The translations under genes were made by a program, and so were the position numbers. The notes under the pieces are model-generated. The model did not search any database. It worked only from the letters and a program-made list of their open reading frames with translations, and was not told the DNA's origin. A DNA stretch of 64,000 bases from Desulfosarcina sp. BuS5 (GTDB lineage: Bacteria; Desulfobacterota; Desulfobacteria; Desulfobacterales; BuS5), in the NCBI RefSeq assembly GCF_028752835.1, contig NZ_CP087952.1:1159041-1223040 (forward strand), given 5' to 3'. The stretch's first letter is position 1. Each line of letters begins with the position of its first letter. Positions 51,233 through 61,499 of this stretch are shown one piece after another.

Positions 51233-53458
51233 GTGGATATTTCTACGCTATTGATAGATGGCAATAAATGGAAGCAGTTAGGATGCAATTTAATTTTTTT
51301 GTTTTGTTGTTTATACGATACATCGGCTTATGCCTCCCAGCCTGTAGTAGCGCGTTATGTGCAAGTAGAGTTGCCTGGCGATGAGCGAATTTTATCGCTG
51401 GCGGAAGTAGAAGTTTACAGCGGGGAAAAGATGATTTCACTCCAGGGTAAAGCAAAGCAAGTTAACACTGCATGTGGTGGAGATGCGCCAAGAGCCATTG
51501 ATGGAAATACTTCAGGGAGTTATTTTGATAAAACAGTAACTCACACACGCAGTGGCAGCTTTGTTTGGTGGGAACTTGACCTTGGTACTGAACAGGTGAT
51601 AACCAGAATCATTCTGTACAACAGAACAGATTGTTGTAGTGAACGAATTAACCCGGCCAGAGTATTGTTGCTCAACGAAGCCAAGGAGATTGTATGGGAA
51701 AATGCTATTATATCCAACGCCGGAAGATATGACTTTAGTATAAAAAGAACAATAAGTCTATTGCCGAAAATCAGTCCGAACTTGCTTCGCAATGCCTCTT
51801 TTCGGCAGCGCACTAATCCACCAATACCGGATTACTGGGATCTTCACCATGCGGCAGCCACAAAAATAAAAAATCTGCATACACACTACGAAGTAGACGA
51901 AAGTCTTAAATCTCCAGTAGTTGGAACATATGTTCTAAAAATACATAATACTGAGGAAGACTTCCGTCATACTATGTTAATCCCTTGCAGACTTTTCGCA
52001 GACCTGTCAGAAGGTTATTATACATTTTCTGCATATATAAAGTCCGATAGAAATGGCACAGAACTCCGTGTCGCTCCAGGGTGGGCGATAGGGAAAGAAA
52101 TTATTAGAAAGCTATCAACTAAATGGAAGCGCTATTCCTTTACCTTTAATCTTCCTGCTTCAGGTAAAAACACTCTACAGCCCATTTTAAGATTTCCCAA
52201 AAAGGGCGCTTACTTTATTGCTGCCGCGCAGTTGGAACGAGGGACGAGTTCAAGTATGTTCCAGCCTTCTTATGAGGATACCAGAACCGAAACAGTTAAA
52301 ATCCCAACAGGGGTAAGGGTTGTATTACATAAGAATGTCAGAGCGCAGAAACGAGTACCTGGATTTACAAATTCAATATTTGTAAACAAGCAGCCATTTT
52401 ACATCATTGGGATTGTCGCACAAGGAGTGTTGACCGACTGGTATCTTAGTGAAATTAAAGAGCAGGGTATAAACACTTTGTTTTATTATAGAAGGCCTAA
52501 TAGTCAGGGTGTGTTTGATGATAGCGTTATTAGTGATATTGAGACAGTATTATTAAACGCTGCCAGGCATGATTTGAAAGTAATAGTCGGCCTGGCTTTG
52601 GCTGGCGTAAAGCCAGCCAATTGGCGAGTATGTGTTTCCTCTTTTTCCAATCTGATTAAGTGGTTAAAAGATTATCCTATGGTAATAGGATGGTATCCAG
52701 TTGATGAACCTGCGGCACACACCTGGCAAGATAATGAGTTAATGGAAATATATACAAAATTAAAAGAACTTGATCCTGATAAATTTATCTTTGTGAACTG
52801 GGCATACGATGGCGTGCCAAAAGAAGTCGGACAACAACCTCGTGGGACCCTGGATGCAACTGATCTTTATTCTGTGTCTTATTATCCTTTTGCTGGACAT
52901 GGGCGTAGTTTGGATGGATTTACGGAAACAACCATAAGGGCGATAAAAACAGCCCGGGCAAATAAAAAGTCTTTTCATTCCTGGTTACAGCTTTATGGTG
53001 GGATGGATGCTTGGAGGGAGCCAACCGGGGTTGAGTTAAATTATATGGCTTACCTGAATTTTGTTTACGGCGGGATGATAAGCTACTGGGATACAAAGTC
53101 AAATTCAGAAGCTACATGGAGTCGTGTTAAACAAATCAATTATGAGGGCAAGATGCTGGCGGAAAATTTGTTTCTTAATCCAGACGCTCAGGAAATATTG
53201 CCGCCTGTGGAGGATGGGAATTTTATATATTCAGCATGGAAAAAAGAGGGAAGTGTTTTTATGATTGTGGTGCATAAGGGTACTGTGCTTGAAGAATTTA
53301 CATATGATACGTCAAGGCTAATTCAAAATATTTCATCATTTATTGTGCGATCAATGTTTGAAAGTCGCAATGTCATACTGACAAATAGTTACATTAAAGA
53401 AATGTTTCTCCCTTTTGGGACTAGAGTGTATGTGTTAAGAAGTAATCACTCGCCATGA
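51233..53458 (+). CDS. Secreted discoidin-domain protein with glycosidase-like barrel
   Basis: A 741-residue exported protein starting at GTG 51233. A hydrophobic signal (CNLIFLFCCLYDTSAYASQP) precedes an F5/8 type C-like domain (residues ~35-160: YVQVELPGDERILSLAEVEV, AIDGNTSGSYFD, WWELDLGTEQVITRIILYNR). A second beta-sandwich (~180-340) follows, and a C-terminal TIM-barrel-like region (~380-690) with GWYPVDEPAAHTW, where the Glu may be catalytic, and FVNWAYDGVP. It probably binds and trims the secreted polysaccharide. I cannot place it in a GH family. Confidence 0.68.
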   Translation: MDISTLLIDGNKWKQLGCNLIFLFCCLYDTSAYASQPVVARYVQVELPGDERILSLAEVEVYSGEKMISLQGKAKQVNTACGGDAPRAIDGNTSGSYFDKTVTHTRSGSFVWWELDLGTEQVITRIILYNRTDCCSERINPARVLLLNEAKEIVWENAIISNAGRYDFSIKRTISLLPKISPNLLRNASFRQRTNPPIPDYWDLHHAAATKIKNLHTHYEVDESLKSPVVGTYVLKIHNTEEDFRHTMLIPCRLFADLSEGYYTFSAYIKSDRNGTELRVAPGWAIGKEIIRKLSTKWKRYSFTFNLPASGKNTLQPILRFPKKGAYFIAAAQLERGTSSSMFQPSYEDTRTETVKIPTGVRVVLHKNVRAQKRVPGFTNSIFVNKQPFYIIGIVAQGVLTDWYLSEIKEQGINTLFYYRRPNSQGVFDDSVISDIETVLLNAARHDLKVIVGLALAGVKPANWRVCVSSFSNLIKWLKDYPMVIGWYPVDEPAAHTWQDNELMEIYTKLKELDPDKFIFVNWAYDGVPKEVGQQPRGTLDATDLYSVSYYPFAGHGRSLDGFTETTIRAIKTARANKKSFHSWLQLYGGMDAWREPTGVELNYMAYLNFVYGGMISYWDTKSNSEATWSRVKQINYEGKMLAENLFLNPDAQEILPPVEDGNFIYSAWKKEGSVFMIVVHKGTVLEEFTYDTSRLIQNISSFIVRSMFESRNVILTNSYIKEMFLPFGTRVYVLRSNHSP

Positions 53459-53822
53459 TTTGATGTTGTGAGAGGATTGGAGGTTGTTGGTCTTAACGGA
53501 GAGATACGGGTTCAGTTGAATAGGTAAAAAAGGCACGAATTTGCGTATTGTGCCTGTTAAAACAAGTATTTATATCAATTGTGTCGGCTTGCCATAAACC
53601 GCTAATACCCCCTATAGTTGAAGGAATAGCAAGCTATTTTAAAATTTTTATGATTTCAGGTTGGGCAAAGATGGCCTGAAGCTGTGATGCATAGTTGGGG
53701 AAGTTATTTCGTCTTCGTTGCTTAGCTGCTGGGGGCAGCCCAATGATTATTGACGATAACATGGTTGGCGACTAACGAGAATGAGGGGCTGTTTCTGTGT
53801 TATGAAAATCCGTGATTGATAT
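53459..53822 (+). other. Intergenic debris between the glycosidase-like gene and IS4 copy A
   Basis: No gene. Around 53694-53725 it contains CATAGTTGGGGAAGTTATTT followed by CGTC and CGTT, matching the junction inside the broken transposase at 14340. This marks a shared, otherwise unidentified element. Confidence 0.4.
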
Positions 53823-53831
53823 AATTGAATC

Positions 53832-55139
53832 CAGTAGTGTCCGGTTAAGTTTTTGCATATAGCATTTGCTCTTTGATAATCAGATTATTAGACCATACGT
53901 TTTTTTCGTCAGTACGTAATTCGTTCTGGATGGTATTTCTAAGCTGACGAATCCTCTTTATTGATACAGGTTCATTAAACTGTTCATGGCAGTATATGGC
54001 CATAAGCAGGTAGGTTATTAACCCCGCAAGGATTTGAACCATCAGGCCATATCTACTGTGAGCAATCAAGTGGTACACTTTTAAATGTTTCTTCCACCAT
54101 TTGAAAAAAGTTTCGATATCCCATCTAAGCTTATAAACGGTTGCAACCTGCTCGGCTGTAAGATCATAACGATCAGTTGCCACAAAATATTTGACACCGG
54201 CAATTTTATAACCAACCAGTCGAACCGGCTTTCTGGTCTGGTTTACCCCAGGAGTGCCAAGAAGAACCACAGCATCATAAAAAATATAGCTGTCGGGATC
54301 AACAGGCTGCTCTTTGATAATAGTTCTTGTTGTTTTCGCTTTGATGCGGCAAACAAAATGTTTTTTTTCATCCTGAAGAAGATCAAAATCCTTATGTGAT
54401 TGATACCCCCGATCCATGATTCCTGTTTGGCCTTTTGTAAGGATAGACCTGACAAAGGGGCGTTCAGCGCCATTTCCATTTGTCAGATGAATTTTTATAG
54501 GAATCTTGCGATTGACATCAAAGCCGAAATGGCCTTTTGCTTTTTTAGCGCCTTTTCTGTAATCAGCCCAGTACATGGACAGAACTGCATCAATTAAAGA
54601 TCCATCAATGGAAACGAGTTCACCGAGATCTGAATAATTTGATGGTAAAGCATTTTGTGCCTGGCTGCAAAGAGCTTGAAAAACATATTCAAGCTGTTCA
54701 AGCCCTCGAGAATTGATAATTTCGGAAAAACTGCTACGACTGATCCCTCCATCTGGAGCGACACATTCTTTGGCAAAATCGTCTTCTTTAAGGTGTTGAA
54801 TAAGATCACGAGCTGATTCATGTTCTTGTAGATGGAAAAATATCAGTGCGTGAAGCTGATCTTCAAAAGTCATTTTCAATGGCCTGTGACCTCGGGATTT
54901 AAGCTGTGGCGTGTCAGGAAAAATCTTTTGCAAAGGTTTGAGAAATCGAGCATGAGATTGGGGATTAAAATTCTTTTTTGGGATATTGAATATGTCCATT
55001 TTTGTCTTAACTCCTTGTTATAATTATATTTTATAACAAAACGATAAAAAATTTTTATTTGGTTTGTCAAGTAAAAAATGAACATTTTTCTAATTTTTTT
55101 ATCCCATATAACATGCAAAAACCTAACCGGACACTACTG
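53832..55139 (-). mobile_element. IS4-family element, copy A (1308 bp)
   Basis: Inverted ends CAGTAGTGTCCGGTTA (right end complement CAGTAGTGTCCGGTTAGG) with a 9-bp target duplication AATTGAATC (53823-53831, 55140-55148). Inserted between genes. Copy B at 56719-58026 is the same length and nearly identical. Confidence 0.93.
53845..54999 (-). CDS. IS4-family transposase, copy A
   Basis: A 384-residue DDE transposase: SIDGSLIDAVLSMYW (first Asp), GIMDRGYQSHKDF (second Asp), and the IS4 signature YKLRWDIETFFKWWKKHLK (Y-x2-R-x3-E-x6-K). The N-terminal DUF4372-like region FKKN...PLKMTFEDQLHALIFF precedes. AAGGAG lies ten bases upstream of the ATG. Intact and identical in protein to copy B. Confidence 0.92.
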   Translation of the reverse strand: MDIFNIPKKNFNPQSHARFLKPLQKIFPDTPQLKSRGHRPLKMTFEDQLHALIFFHLQEHESARDLIQHLKEDDFAKECVAPDGGISRSSFSEIINSRGLEQLEYVFQALCSQAQNALPSNYSDLGELVSIDGSLIDAVLSMYWADYRKGAKKAKGHFGFDVNRKIPIKIHLTNGNGAERPFVRSILTKGQTGIMDRGYQSHKDFDLLQDEKKHFVCRIKAKTTRTIIKEQPVDPDSYIFYDAVVLLGTPGVNQTRKPVRLVGYKIAGVKYFVATDRYDLTAEQVATVYKLRWDIETFFKWWKKHLKVYHLIAHSRYGLMVQILAGLITYLLMAIYCHEQFNEPVSIKRIRQLRNTIQNELRTDEKNVWSNNLIIKEQMLYAKT

Positions 55140-55148
55140 AATTGAATC

Positions 55149-55497
55149 ACCTATTTAACTGAACCAGTGCATCACCCGCCCCCATGCTTAAGTCACCAGC
55201 TACAGCGCTCAGGTTGCTTCCCGCCAGAGCCATATCCTCCGAGCTGGTGAAAACAAAATAATATAGTTAGATGAAAATACAATAGGATCAAACGAAATAA
55301 AACGATTTTAAAAACATATCATGATATGTTAAATACAATTGAAATAACTATCAAAACGACCTTCTCGCCAGTAACATTATTCGTGAGGCAACAACCGGAG
55401 GAAGGTAAGATTTACTGATGAGGCAATACGTATATCAAGATAGATGTCGTATTAATTGATTTTTATCAGCAATATACATCAAAGCCTAAATAGTATG
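55149..55497 (+). other. Intergenic region upstream of the sulfotransferase
   Basis: No gene. It contains the perfect 16-bp palindrome ACATATCATGATATGT (55314-55329), a possible operator, and GGAGGAAGG near 55398 with no start codon at useful distance. The block CAGCGCTCAGGTTGCTTCCC (55205) resembles 25879. Confidence 0.4.
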
Positions 55498-56112
55498 GAT
55501 AACAAAAAACATTCGGGATTCATGGGGCCGGTTTTCATCGTCGGCATGCCGAGGTCGGGCACCAAGTTGCTCAAAGATTTGTTGAACAGGCACAGCCGGA
55601 TTGCCTTGCCGGAAATTGAAACCGAGTTTCTGCCTTATCTTGTCGACAATCTGGAGGGCTCAGATGTCCTATTCAAGTATGAAAATTTTGCAAAGTTTTA
55701 TCGGCAAGCCGTGACATGGCGATATTTCGTATATCAGGAAAAAAAAAGCGCCGTGATGGAATGCCAAAAATGGTATGAATCATGTGGTAACTACACTGCA
55801 GCGGGTATATTTGAGGCACTTGTCAGGCACGATGCCGGCGCCTTGGCTAAGAACATAATTTGGGGCGACAAGTCGCCTTCATACATCCGGCATATTAACT
55901 TGATTAACGATGTTTACCCTAACGCGAGATTCATTCACATCATTCGCGATCCACGCGATTATTGCTTATCCATCCGCAAGGCTTGGGGCAAAAACATGTA
56001 CCGAGCGGCGCAACGATGGCGCGATGACGTAGCAAAATGCCGAAATGAAGGCAGGCAAAACGTCGGTTCAAGATATTTCGAATTCCGTTATGAAGACCTT
56101 TTACTCGATGAT
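55498..56112 (+). pseudogene. Sulfotransferase, 5' part of a gene split by insertion
   Basis: PVFIVGMPRSGTKLLKDLLN is the PAPS 5'-phosphosulfate-binding loop and RFIHIIRDPRDYCLSIRKAW the 3'-phosphate-binding segment of sulfotransferases. The frame reaches YEDLLLDD, where the insertion at 56113 adds a few unrelated codons and a stop. Removing 56113-61082 joins GATGAT to GCCGAAAG in frame (LLLDDAESILRKV) to give a 343-residue protein. ATG 55498 is chosen; an earlier TTG at 55456 has no support. It would sulfate the polysaccharide or a sugar in it. Confidence 0.85.
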
Positions 56113-56718
56113 CAAGTTTTTATGATTAGCTAAATTTTAAGCTTGAGAGTATAATCACGGCCATTGAAAAATATTAATAATTTTGAAAGAGTCCATTCAT
56201 AATGCTATTAACTGAATCTGCACCATTTATCAAACAGTACATTGAAGATCTCAACAATAGCCTGGAGCAATACAAACCTGGTGCGGGATTAACATTTACC
56301 CAGAAAGCATGGCTAAGCTTTTGTCTTACCGGTATATTAATGGTAAATGCTGTATGTTGGGCAAAATTTGAACGGGCGAGTCTGGGCAATTATAAATTAG
56401 CAGCTCTATCTTGGATGTTTCGTAAGGGTAAGATTTCATGGGACAATTTACTTGTTGGAAGCGTCAGGCGTATTTTGAAAAAATATGGTATCACAAATGG
56501 TGTAATTGTTTTTGATGAGTCTGATCGTGCCCGTTCTAAGAATACAAAGCGAATATACAAGGCTCATAAGCAAAAACACAAAGCAAGCGGAGGTTATGTT
56601 AATGGGCAAACAGTTGTTTTGCTTCTTTTGGTCACAGACTCTATAACCGTACCTATTGGTTTTAAGTTTTACATGCCTGATCCAGTTGTTAGTGCCTGGA
56701 AAAAAGAAGAAGAGAGAT

Positions 56719-58026
56719 CAGTAGTGTCCGGTTAAGTTTTTGCATATAGCATTTGCTCTTTGATAATCAGATTATTAGACCATACGTTTTTTTCGTCAGT
56801 ACGTAATTCGTTCTGGATGGTATTTCTAAGCTGACGAATCCTCTTTATTGATACAGGTTCATTAAACTGTTCATGGCAGTATATGGCCATAAGCAGGTAG
56901 GTTATTAACCCCGCAAGGATTTGAACCATCAGGCCATATCTACTGTGAGCAATCAAGTGGTACACTTTTAAATGTTTCTTCCACCATTTGAAAAAAGTTT
57001 CGATATCCCATCTAAGCTTATAAACGGTTGCAACCTGCTCGGCTGTAAGGTCATAACGATCAGTTGCCACAAAATATTTGACACCGGCAATTTTATAACC
57101 AACCAGTCGAACCGGCTTTCTGGTCTGGTTTACCCCAGGAGTGCCAAGAAGAACCACAGCATCATAAAAAATATAGCTGTCGGGATCAACAGGCTGCTCT
57201 TTGATAATAGTTCTTGTTGTTTTCGCTTTGATGCGGCAAACAAAATGTTTTTTTTCATCCTGAAGAAGATCAAAATCCTTATGTGATTGATACCCCCGAT
57301 CCATGATTCCTGTTTGGCCTTTTGTAAGGATAGACCTGACAAAGGGGCGTTCAGCGCCATTTCCATTTGTCAGATGAATTTTTATAGGAATCTTGCGATT
57401 GACATCAAAGCCGAAATGGCCTTTTGCTTTTTTAGCGCCTTTTCTGTAATCAGCCCAGTACATGGACAGAACTGCATCAATTAAAGATCCATCAATGGAA
57501 ACGAGTTCACCGAGATCTGAATAATTTGATGGTAAAGCATTTTGTGCCTGGCTGCAAAGAGCTTGAAAAACATATTCAAGCTGTTCAAGCCCTCGAGAAT
57601 TGATAATTTCGGAAAAACTGCTACGACTGATCCCTCCATCTGGAGCGACACATTCTTTGGCAAAATCGTCTTCTTTAAGGTGTTGAATAAGATCACGAGC
57701 TGATTCATGTTCTTGTAGATGGAAAAATATCAGTGCGTGAAGCTGATCTTCAAAAGTCATTTTCAATGGCCTGTGACCTCGGGATTTAAGCTGTGGCGTG
57801 TCAGGAAAAATCTTTTGCAAAGGTTTGAGAAATCGAGCATGAGATTGGGGATTAAAATTCTTTTTTGGGATATTGAATATGTCCATTTTTGTCTTAACTC
57901 CTTGTTATAATTATATTTTATAACAAAACGATAAAAAATTTTTATTTGGTTTGTCAAGTAAAAAATGAACATTTTTCTAATTTTTTTATCCCATATAACA
58001 TGCAAAAACCTAACCGGACACTACTG
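56719..58026 (-). mobile_element. IS4-family element, copy B (1308 bp)
   Basis: Same ends as copy A, with 9-bp target duplication AAGAGAGAT (56710-56718, 58027-58035), inserted inside the IS701-like transposase gene. Only scattered single-base differences from copy A (for example near 57046). Confidence 0.93.
56732..57886 (-). CDS. IS4-family transposase, copy B
   Basis: 384 residues, protein identical to 53845-54999, with all DDE and YREK residues. Two intact copies 2.9 kb apart in the same orientation could delete the interval between them by recombination. Confidence 0.92.
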   Translation of the reverse strand: MDIFNIPKKNFNPQSHARFLKPLQKIFPDTPQLKSRGHRPLKMTFEDQLHALIFFHLQEHESARDLIQHLKEDDFAKECVAPDGGISRSSFSEIINSRGLEQLEYVFQALCSQAQNALPSNYSDLGELVSIDGSLIDAVLSMYWADYRKGAKKAKGHFGFDVNRKIPIKIHLTNGNGAERPFVRSILTKGQTGIMDRGYQSHKDFDLLQDEKKHFVCRIKAKTTRTIIKEQPVDPDSYIFYDAVVLLGTPGVNQTRKPVRLVGYKIAGVKYFVATDRYDLTAEQVATVYKLRWDIETFFKWWKKHLKVYHLIAHSRYGLMVQILAGLITYLLMAIYCHEQFNEPVSIKRIRQLRNTIQNELRTDEKNVWSNNLIIKEQMLYAKT

Positions 58027-58928
58027 AAGAGAGATTGAAAAAAAAGGGACTCCCGAAGAGTAAGCGTCCTGTCAAACCAGCATTTAACCCTGAGTATCCG
58101 AAAAAAATTCAATTAGCCCTGCTCTTACTTGAGAATTTTAAAAAATATTATCCTAAAATTACTGTTAAATGTGTATTGGCTGACGCTTTATACGGTTCAA
58201 AAGAATTTATGAATGGAGCCTCTAATATTTTGGGAGGAGTGCAAATTATCAGCCAATTAAAGTCAAATCAAAATATACGATACAAAGGTAAAAAAAAGAC
58301 AATTACGGATTATTTCAACATGATTAACAAAGGTGTAAATTGCACCATTCGTGTGCGAGGCGGTGAAAAAGTCAATGCAACAGTGAGCAGTGCCCGCCTT
58401 AAGGTTGATGCACACGATGGCAATGTGCTTTTTGTGATAGCTCTTAAATATGAAGGGGAAGATGAATACCGTTACTTAGCTGCCACTGATGTGAGTTGGC
58501 GCACAGTTGACATTATTCAAGCATATTCTTTGAGATGGCTTGTAGAGGTTTTTTTTGAAGACTGGAAGCTTTATGAAGGATGGGGACAAGAGGCCAAACA
58601 ATATGACGAAGAAGGATCAAGCCGAGGCCTGATCTTGAGTCTGTTGCTAGACCATTGCCTCCTCCTTCACCCTGAGCAGGAGGCCTGCATAGAGAACAAA
58701 ACTCCCGTGTTTACCGTGGGAAGTCTGCAAAGAAAAACTCAAATGGATGTTTTGATGGAATGTGTCAAATCTTTGCTGCAACAACAAGATCCCGGTGAAA
58801 AACTTAAAGAAATGGGCCAAGTTATCAAAAAAGTTTTCCGACTTATGCCATCGGGAAAACATATGAGCGGAAGAACTATAGGTAGATTGGGGCCAACACC
58901 TTCTCTATCACGTAAATATTGTCCTTGC

Positions 58929-61029
58929 TAACCCATCTTTTTGAGTTTTATGGGCAAATGCTCAAAATAAGCCTCATTTTAGAATTTTCAAAAATTTAAT
59001 TTGAATGATTTTAATAGGTTAAAAATAATTTGCTCTGGCTTTACCAGTGTAGTGCCATAAAATAAAAAAATAACTTGACTTTTTATTGATATCCGCCTAT
59101 ATTGGGCAACATGTATATTAGAAGAACCACAATAAAAAGTCGAAAAGATGGCAAACAATATTACACCTATAGATTGGTTCAATCCGAACGAACTGCAAAG
59201 GGAGTCAGCCAGCACACATTAATTAATCTCGGTACGGCTTTTTCTCTGCCACGGGATCAATGGCCAGAATTATCTTCACGCATTCAGGAGATTATCAGTG
59301 GCCAGCAGAGTTTTTTCAAAATTTCTGAAGAAATAGAGGAGCTTGCTCAAAATTATGCAGCCCGGATTATTCACGCGCAACACAAAAATAAAGCTGAAAA
59401 TAATAAGCCGGATTATCGCGAGGTAGATGTAGACAGCCTGGAAATGTTCAGGCCACGCAGTGTAAGCTGTGAACATGTGGCGCTGGAAGCGTTTGTTTTT
59501 TTAAAACTTGGTGAAGAACTAAAAGCCCTGGGATTCAATGGCCCTCAGCTCGCAGCAGCAACCGGTACAATAATAGGTCGTATGTGTCAACCAGGTAGTG
59601 AACTGGCAACTCATTACTGGCTCCAGAATGTTTCAGGCTTGGGTGAATTAATTGATTATGATTTCAACAAAATTAATCTATACAAAATGTATAAAATCTC
59701 TGATCAGCTTCTCAATAATAAGGAAGCCATAGAAAATCATCTATACTTACAAGAAAAGAATTTATTTGAATTTCAAGAGACAATAACCCTTTATGATCTT
59801 ACCAACACTTATTTTGAAGGCAGCAGTAAAGCAAACAAGCTGGGGAAACGCGGACATTCCAAAGAGAAACGTTCTGATTGTCCACTGGTAACTTTGGCTT
59901 TGGTGCTGGACAGCAGTGGCTTTCCCAAGCGCAGCAAAGTATTTGAGGGTAATGTAAGTGAACCGTCAACATTAAAAAAAATGATTGTTGGTTTGGAAAG
60001 AAAGAATTTATCCCAAGAGCTGTTTAAGCCCTCAAAAGCGACTATAGTAATGGATGCCGGAATTGCCACTGAAGATAATATTAAATGGCTCAGGGAAAAC
60101 AGTTATCCATATATTGTAGTTAGCCGAAAACATCATCGCGAATTTAATGAAGATGAAGCAGTTGTGGTAAAACAAGACAATGACTGCACAGTAAAAGTGC
60201 AAAAAATTATTGACTCAGAAAATGATGAGGTTTTGTTGTATTGTCACTCTACAAAGCGGGAAAAAAAAGAACAGGCTATTAATGATCGCTTTACCATTCG
60301 CTTTGAAAAGGCTGTCAGCAAACTTGAGTCAGGCTTGCATAAAAAAGGATGTCTAAAAAAATACGATAAAGTCCTGGAAAAAATAGGTCGTCTGAAACAG
60401 CAATATTCCAAGGCTGCAAAGCATTATAAAATAGAAGTATCTAAAAACGAAAAAAATGGCAACGCTGTTAAGATCCTTTGGACACGCCAAACGCTTGCGG
60501 ACACAAAAGATAGTTTGCCGGGAGTATATTGTCTCAGAACAACCCATATGGAATTTGATGAAGCTACGCTATGGCGTACATATACAATGTTAACGGATTT
60601 GGAGGCTGTTTTTCGTTCACTGAAATCCGAGCTTGGGATGCGGCCGGTTTTTCACCAAATCACAAAACGGGTGACAGGTCATATTTTTATCAGTGTCATC
60701 GCTTACCATTTGATACATAGTATTCGTTACCGATTGAAAAAGACGGGGATAAACAGTAGCTGGTCTGATTTGAGAAAACAACTTGCAGGCCAAAATCGAG
60801 TAACAGTTTCCATGCAGTGCCGAAATGATAATGTTGTGCATGTAAGAAAAAGCACACGACCGGAATCACGACAACAGAAAATATATTCTGCTTTAGGGTT
60901 AAGCTCTCTCCCTGGCAGAACGATGAAAACAACTATCAAAAAAATAAAAGTAGTGCCATAACTAAGATTTTAAAAAAGTAACCTACTGTAATTATAGTGT
61001 TTGTTTTTTTTATTCAAAAAGATGGGCTA
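58929..61029 (+). mobile_element. IS1634-family element
   Basis: Inverted ends TAACCCATCTTTTTGA (58929-58944) and TCAAAAAGATGGGCTA (61014-61029), 15 of 16 positions complementary. No clear direct repeat flanks them. It sits at the end of the outer transposase gene, inside the same nest. The first 170 bp is non-coding with a probable promoter. Confidence 0.72.
59111..60961 (+). CDS. IS1634-family transposase
   Basis: A 616-residue IS4-superfamily transposase of the IS1634 type. The start is ATG 59111 (MYIRRTTIKSRKDGKQYYTY). The family's N-terminal segment TYRLVQSERTAKGVSQHTLI is followed by TLYDLTNTYFEGSSKANKLG (first Asp), TIVMDAGIATEDNIKWL (second Asp) and YTMLTDLEAVFRSLKSELGM with the catalytic Glu, then RPVFHQITKRVTGHIFISVI. 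Complete. Confidence 0.93.
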   Translation: MYIRRTTIKSRKDGKQYYTYRLVQSERTAKGVSQHTLINLGTAFSLPRDQWPELSSRIQEIISGQQSFFKISEEIEELAQNYAARIIHAQHKNKAENNKPDYREVDVDSLEMFRPRSVSCEHVALEAFVFLKLGEELKALGFNGPQLAAATGTIIGRMCQPGSELATHYWLQNVSGLGELIDYDFNKINLYKMYKISDQLLNNKEAIENHLYLQEKNLFEFQETITLYDLTNTYFEGSSKANKLGKRGHSKEKRSDCPLVTLALVLDSSGFPKRSKVFEGNVSEPSTLKKMIVGLERKNLSQELFKPSKATIVMDAGIATEDNIKWLRENSYPYIVVSRKHHREFNEDEAVVVKQDNDCTVKVQKIIDSENDEVLLYCHSTKREKKEQAINDRFTIRFEKAVSKLESGLHKKGCLKKYDKVLEKIGRLKQQYSKAAKHYKIEVSKNEKNGNAVKILWTRQTLADTKDSLPGVYCLRTTHMEFDEATLWRTYTMLTDLEAVFRSLKSELGMRPVFHQITKRVTGHIFISVIAYHLIHSIRYRLKKTGINSSWSDLRKQLAGQNRVTVSMQCRNDNVVHVRKSTRPESRQQKIYSALGLSSLPGRTMKTTIKKIKVVP

Positions 61030-61082
61030 AGTGCTTTTGGCAAGTTCATCATCAAAAACTTGAACATCGAGTTTTAGATGAT

Positions 61083-61499
61083 GCCGAAAGTATTTTGCGG
61101 AAGGTTTGCGAATATCTATATGTAACCTTTGAAAGCTCGATGCTCAGCCTGAAAAAGCCCTCGGAGAATCTCGGCGACACCAAAGGGGAGATTTCGATCG
61201 TCAAGGACAATTACGGCAAGTGGCGCGAGAGGTTGACTCCGGCCAGAGCCGCTAGAATCGAGGCCATTTGCGGAAGTCTGATGCGCGAAATCGGCTACGA
61301 GACCACGCACGACAGACCCGATAAGCGTCTCTTGGGTCTGGAAATGTCGATATACAAGCTATTTGATGGATTTAATCTCTTGAAATTCAATACGCGAAAG
61401 GAAGGCAATCCGCTACGCGCTTTGCATTGGATGGCCAAGGCCATGCGAGTGGCCAGGTCTAAGCACGACGACGCAAGCGGATCAAAGCAACAATCATGA
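61083..61499 (+). pseudogene. Sulfotransferase, 3' part
   Basis: AESILRKVCEYLYVTFESSM continues the protein broken at 56112; IVKDNYGKWRERLTPARAAR is the usual C-terminal helix of the sulfotransferase_3-like family, where the N-x-GKW region closes the active site. The last ~60 residues (EMSIYKLFDGFNLLKFNTRK...) are a family-variable tail. Its TGA overlaps the ATG of the next glycosyltransferase. GC content is visibly higher than in the surrounding IS DNA. Confidence 0.82.

Larger units (their letters stand above)
56202..58931 (+). pseudogene. Transposase of the outer element, split by IS4 copy B
   Basis: Part 1 (56202-56718): LNNSLEQYKPGAGLTFTQKA, GVIVFDESDRARSKNTKRIY and TDSITVPIGFKFYMPDP, with the first catalytic Asp in VFDESDR. 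Part 2 (58036-58931): VKCVLADALYGSKEFMN and YSLRWLVEVFFEDWKLYEGW, with the second Asp and the Glu region. Excising the IS4 and one AAGAGAGAT repeat restores KKEEER-LKKKGLPKSKRP. The overall pattern suggests the IS701-type DDE_5 transposases. Its TAA coincides with the left end of the IS1634-type element. Confidence 0.8.
56113..61076 (+). mobile_element. IS701-like insertion carrying two nested IS elements
   Basis: Flanked by the 6-bp direct repeat GATGAT (56107-56112, 61077-61082). After subtracting nested IS4 copy B with its target repeat, and the IS1634-type element, about 1.55 kb remains, a normal IS size. The precise termini are defined only by the target duplication; CAAGTTTTTATGATTAGC at the left has a related inverted CAAGTTTTTGATGATG near the right. 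Confidence 0.75.

Noticed and set aside
55314-55329. Palindrome ACATATCATGATATGT as a firm operator
   Set aside because: A single AT-rich occurrence, not tied to a recognised regulator or promoter.
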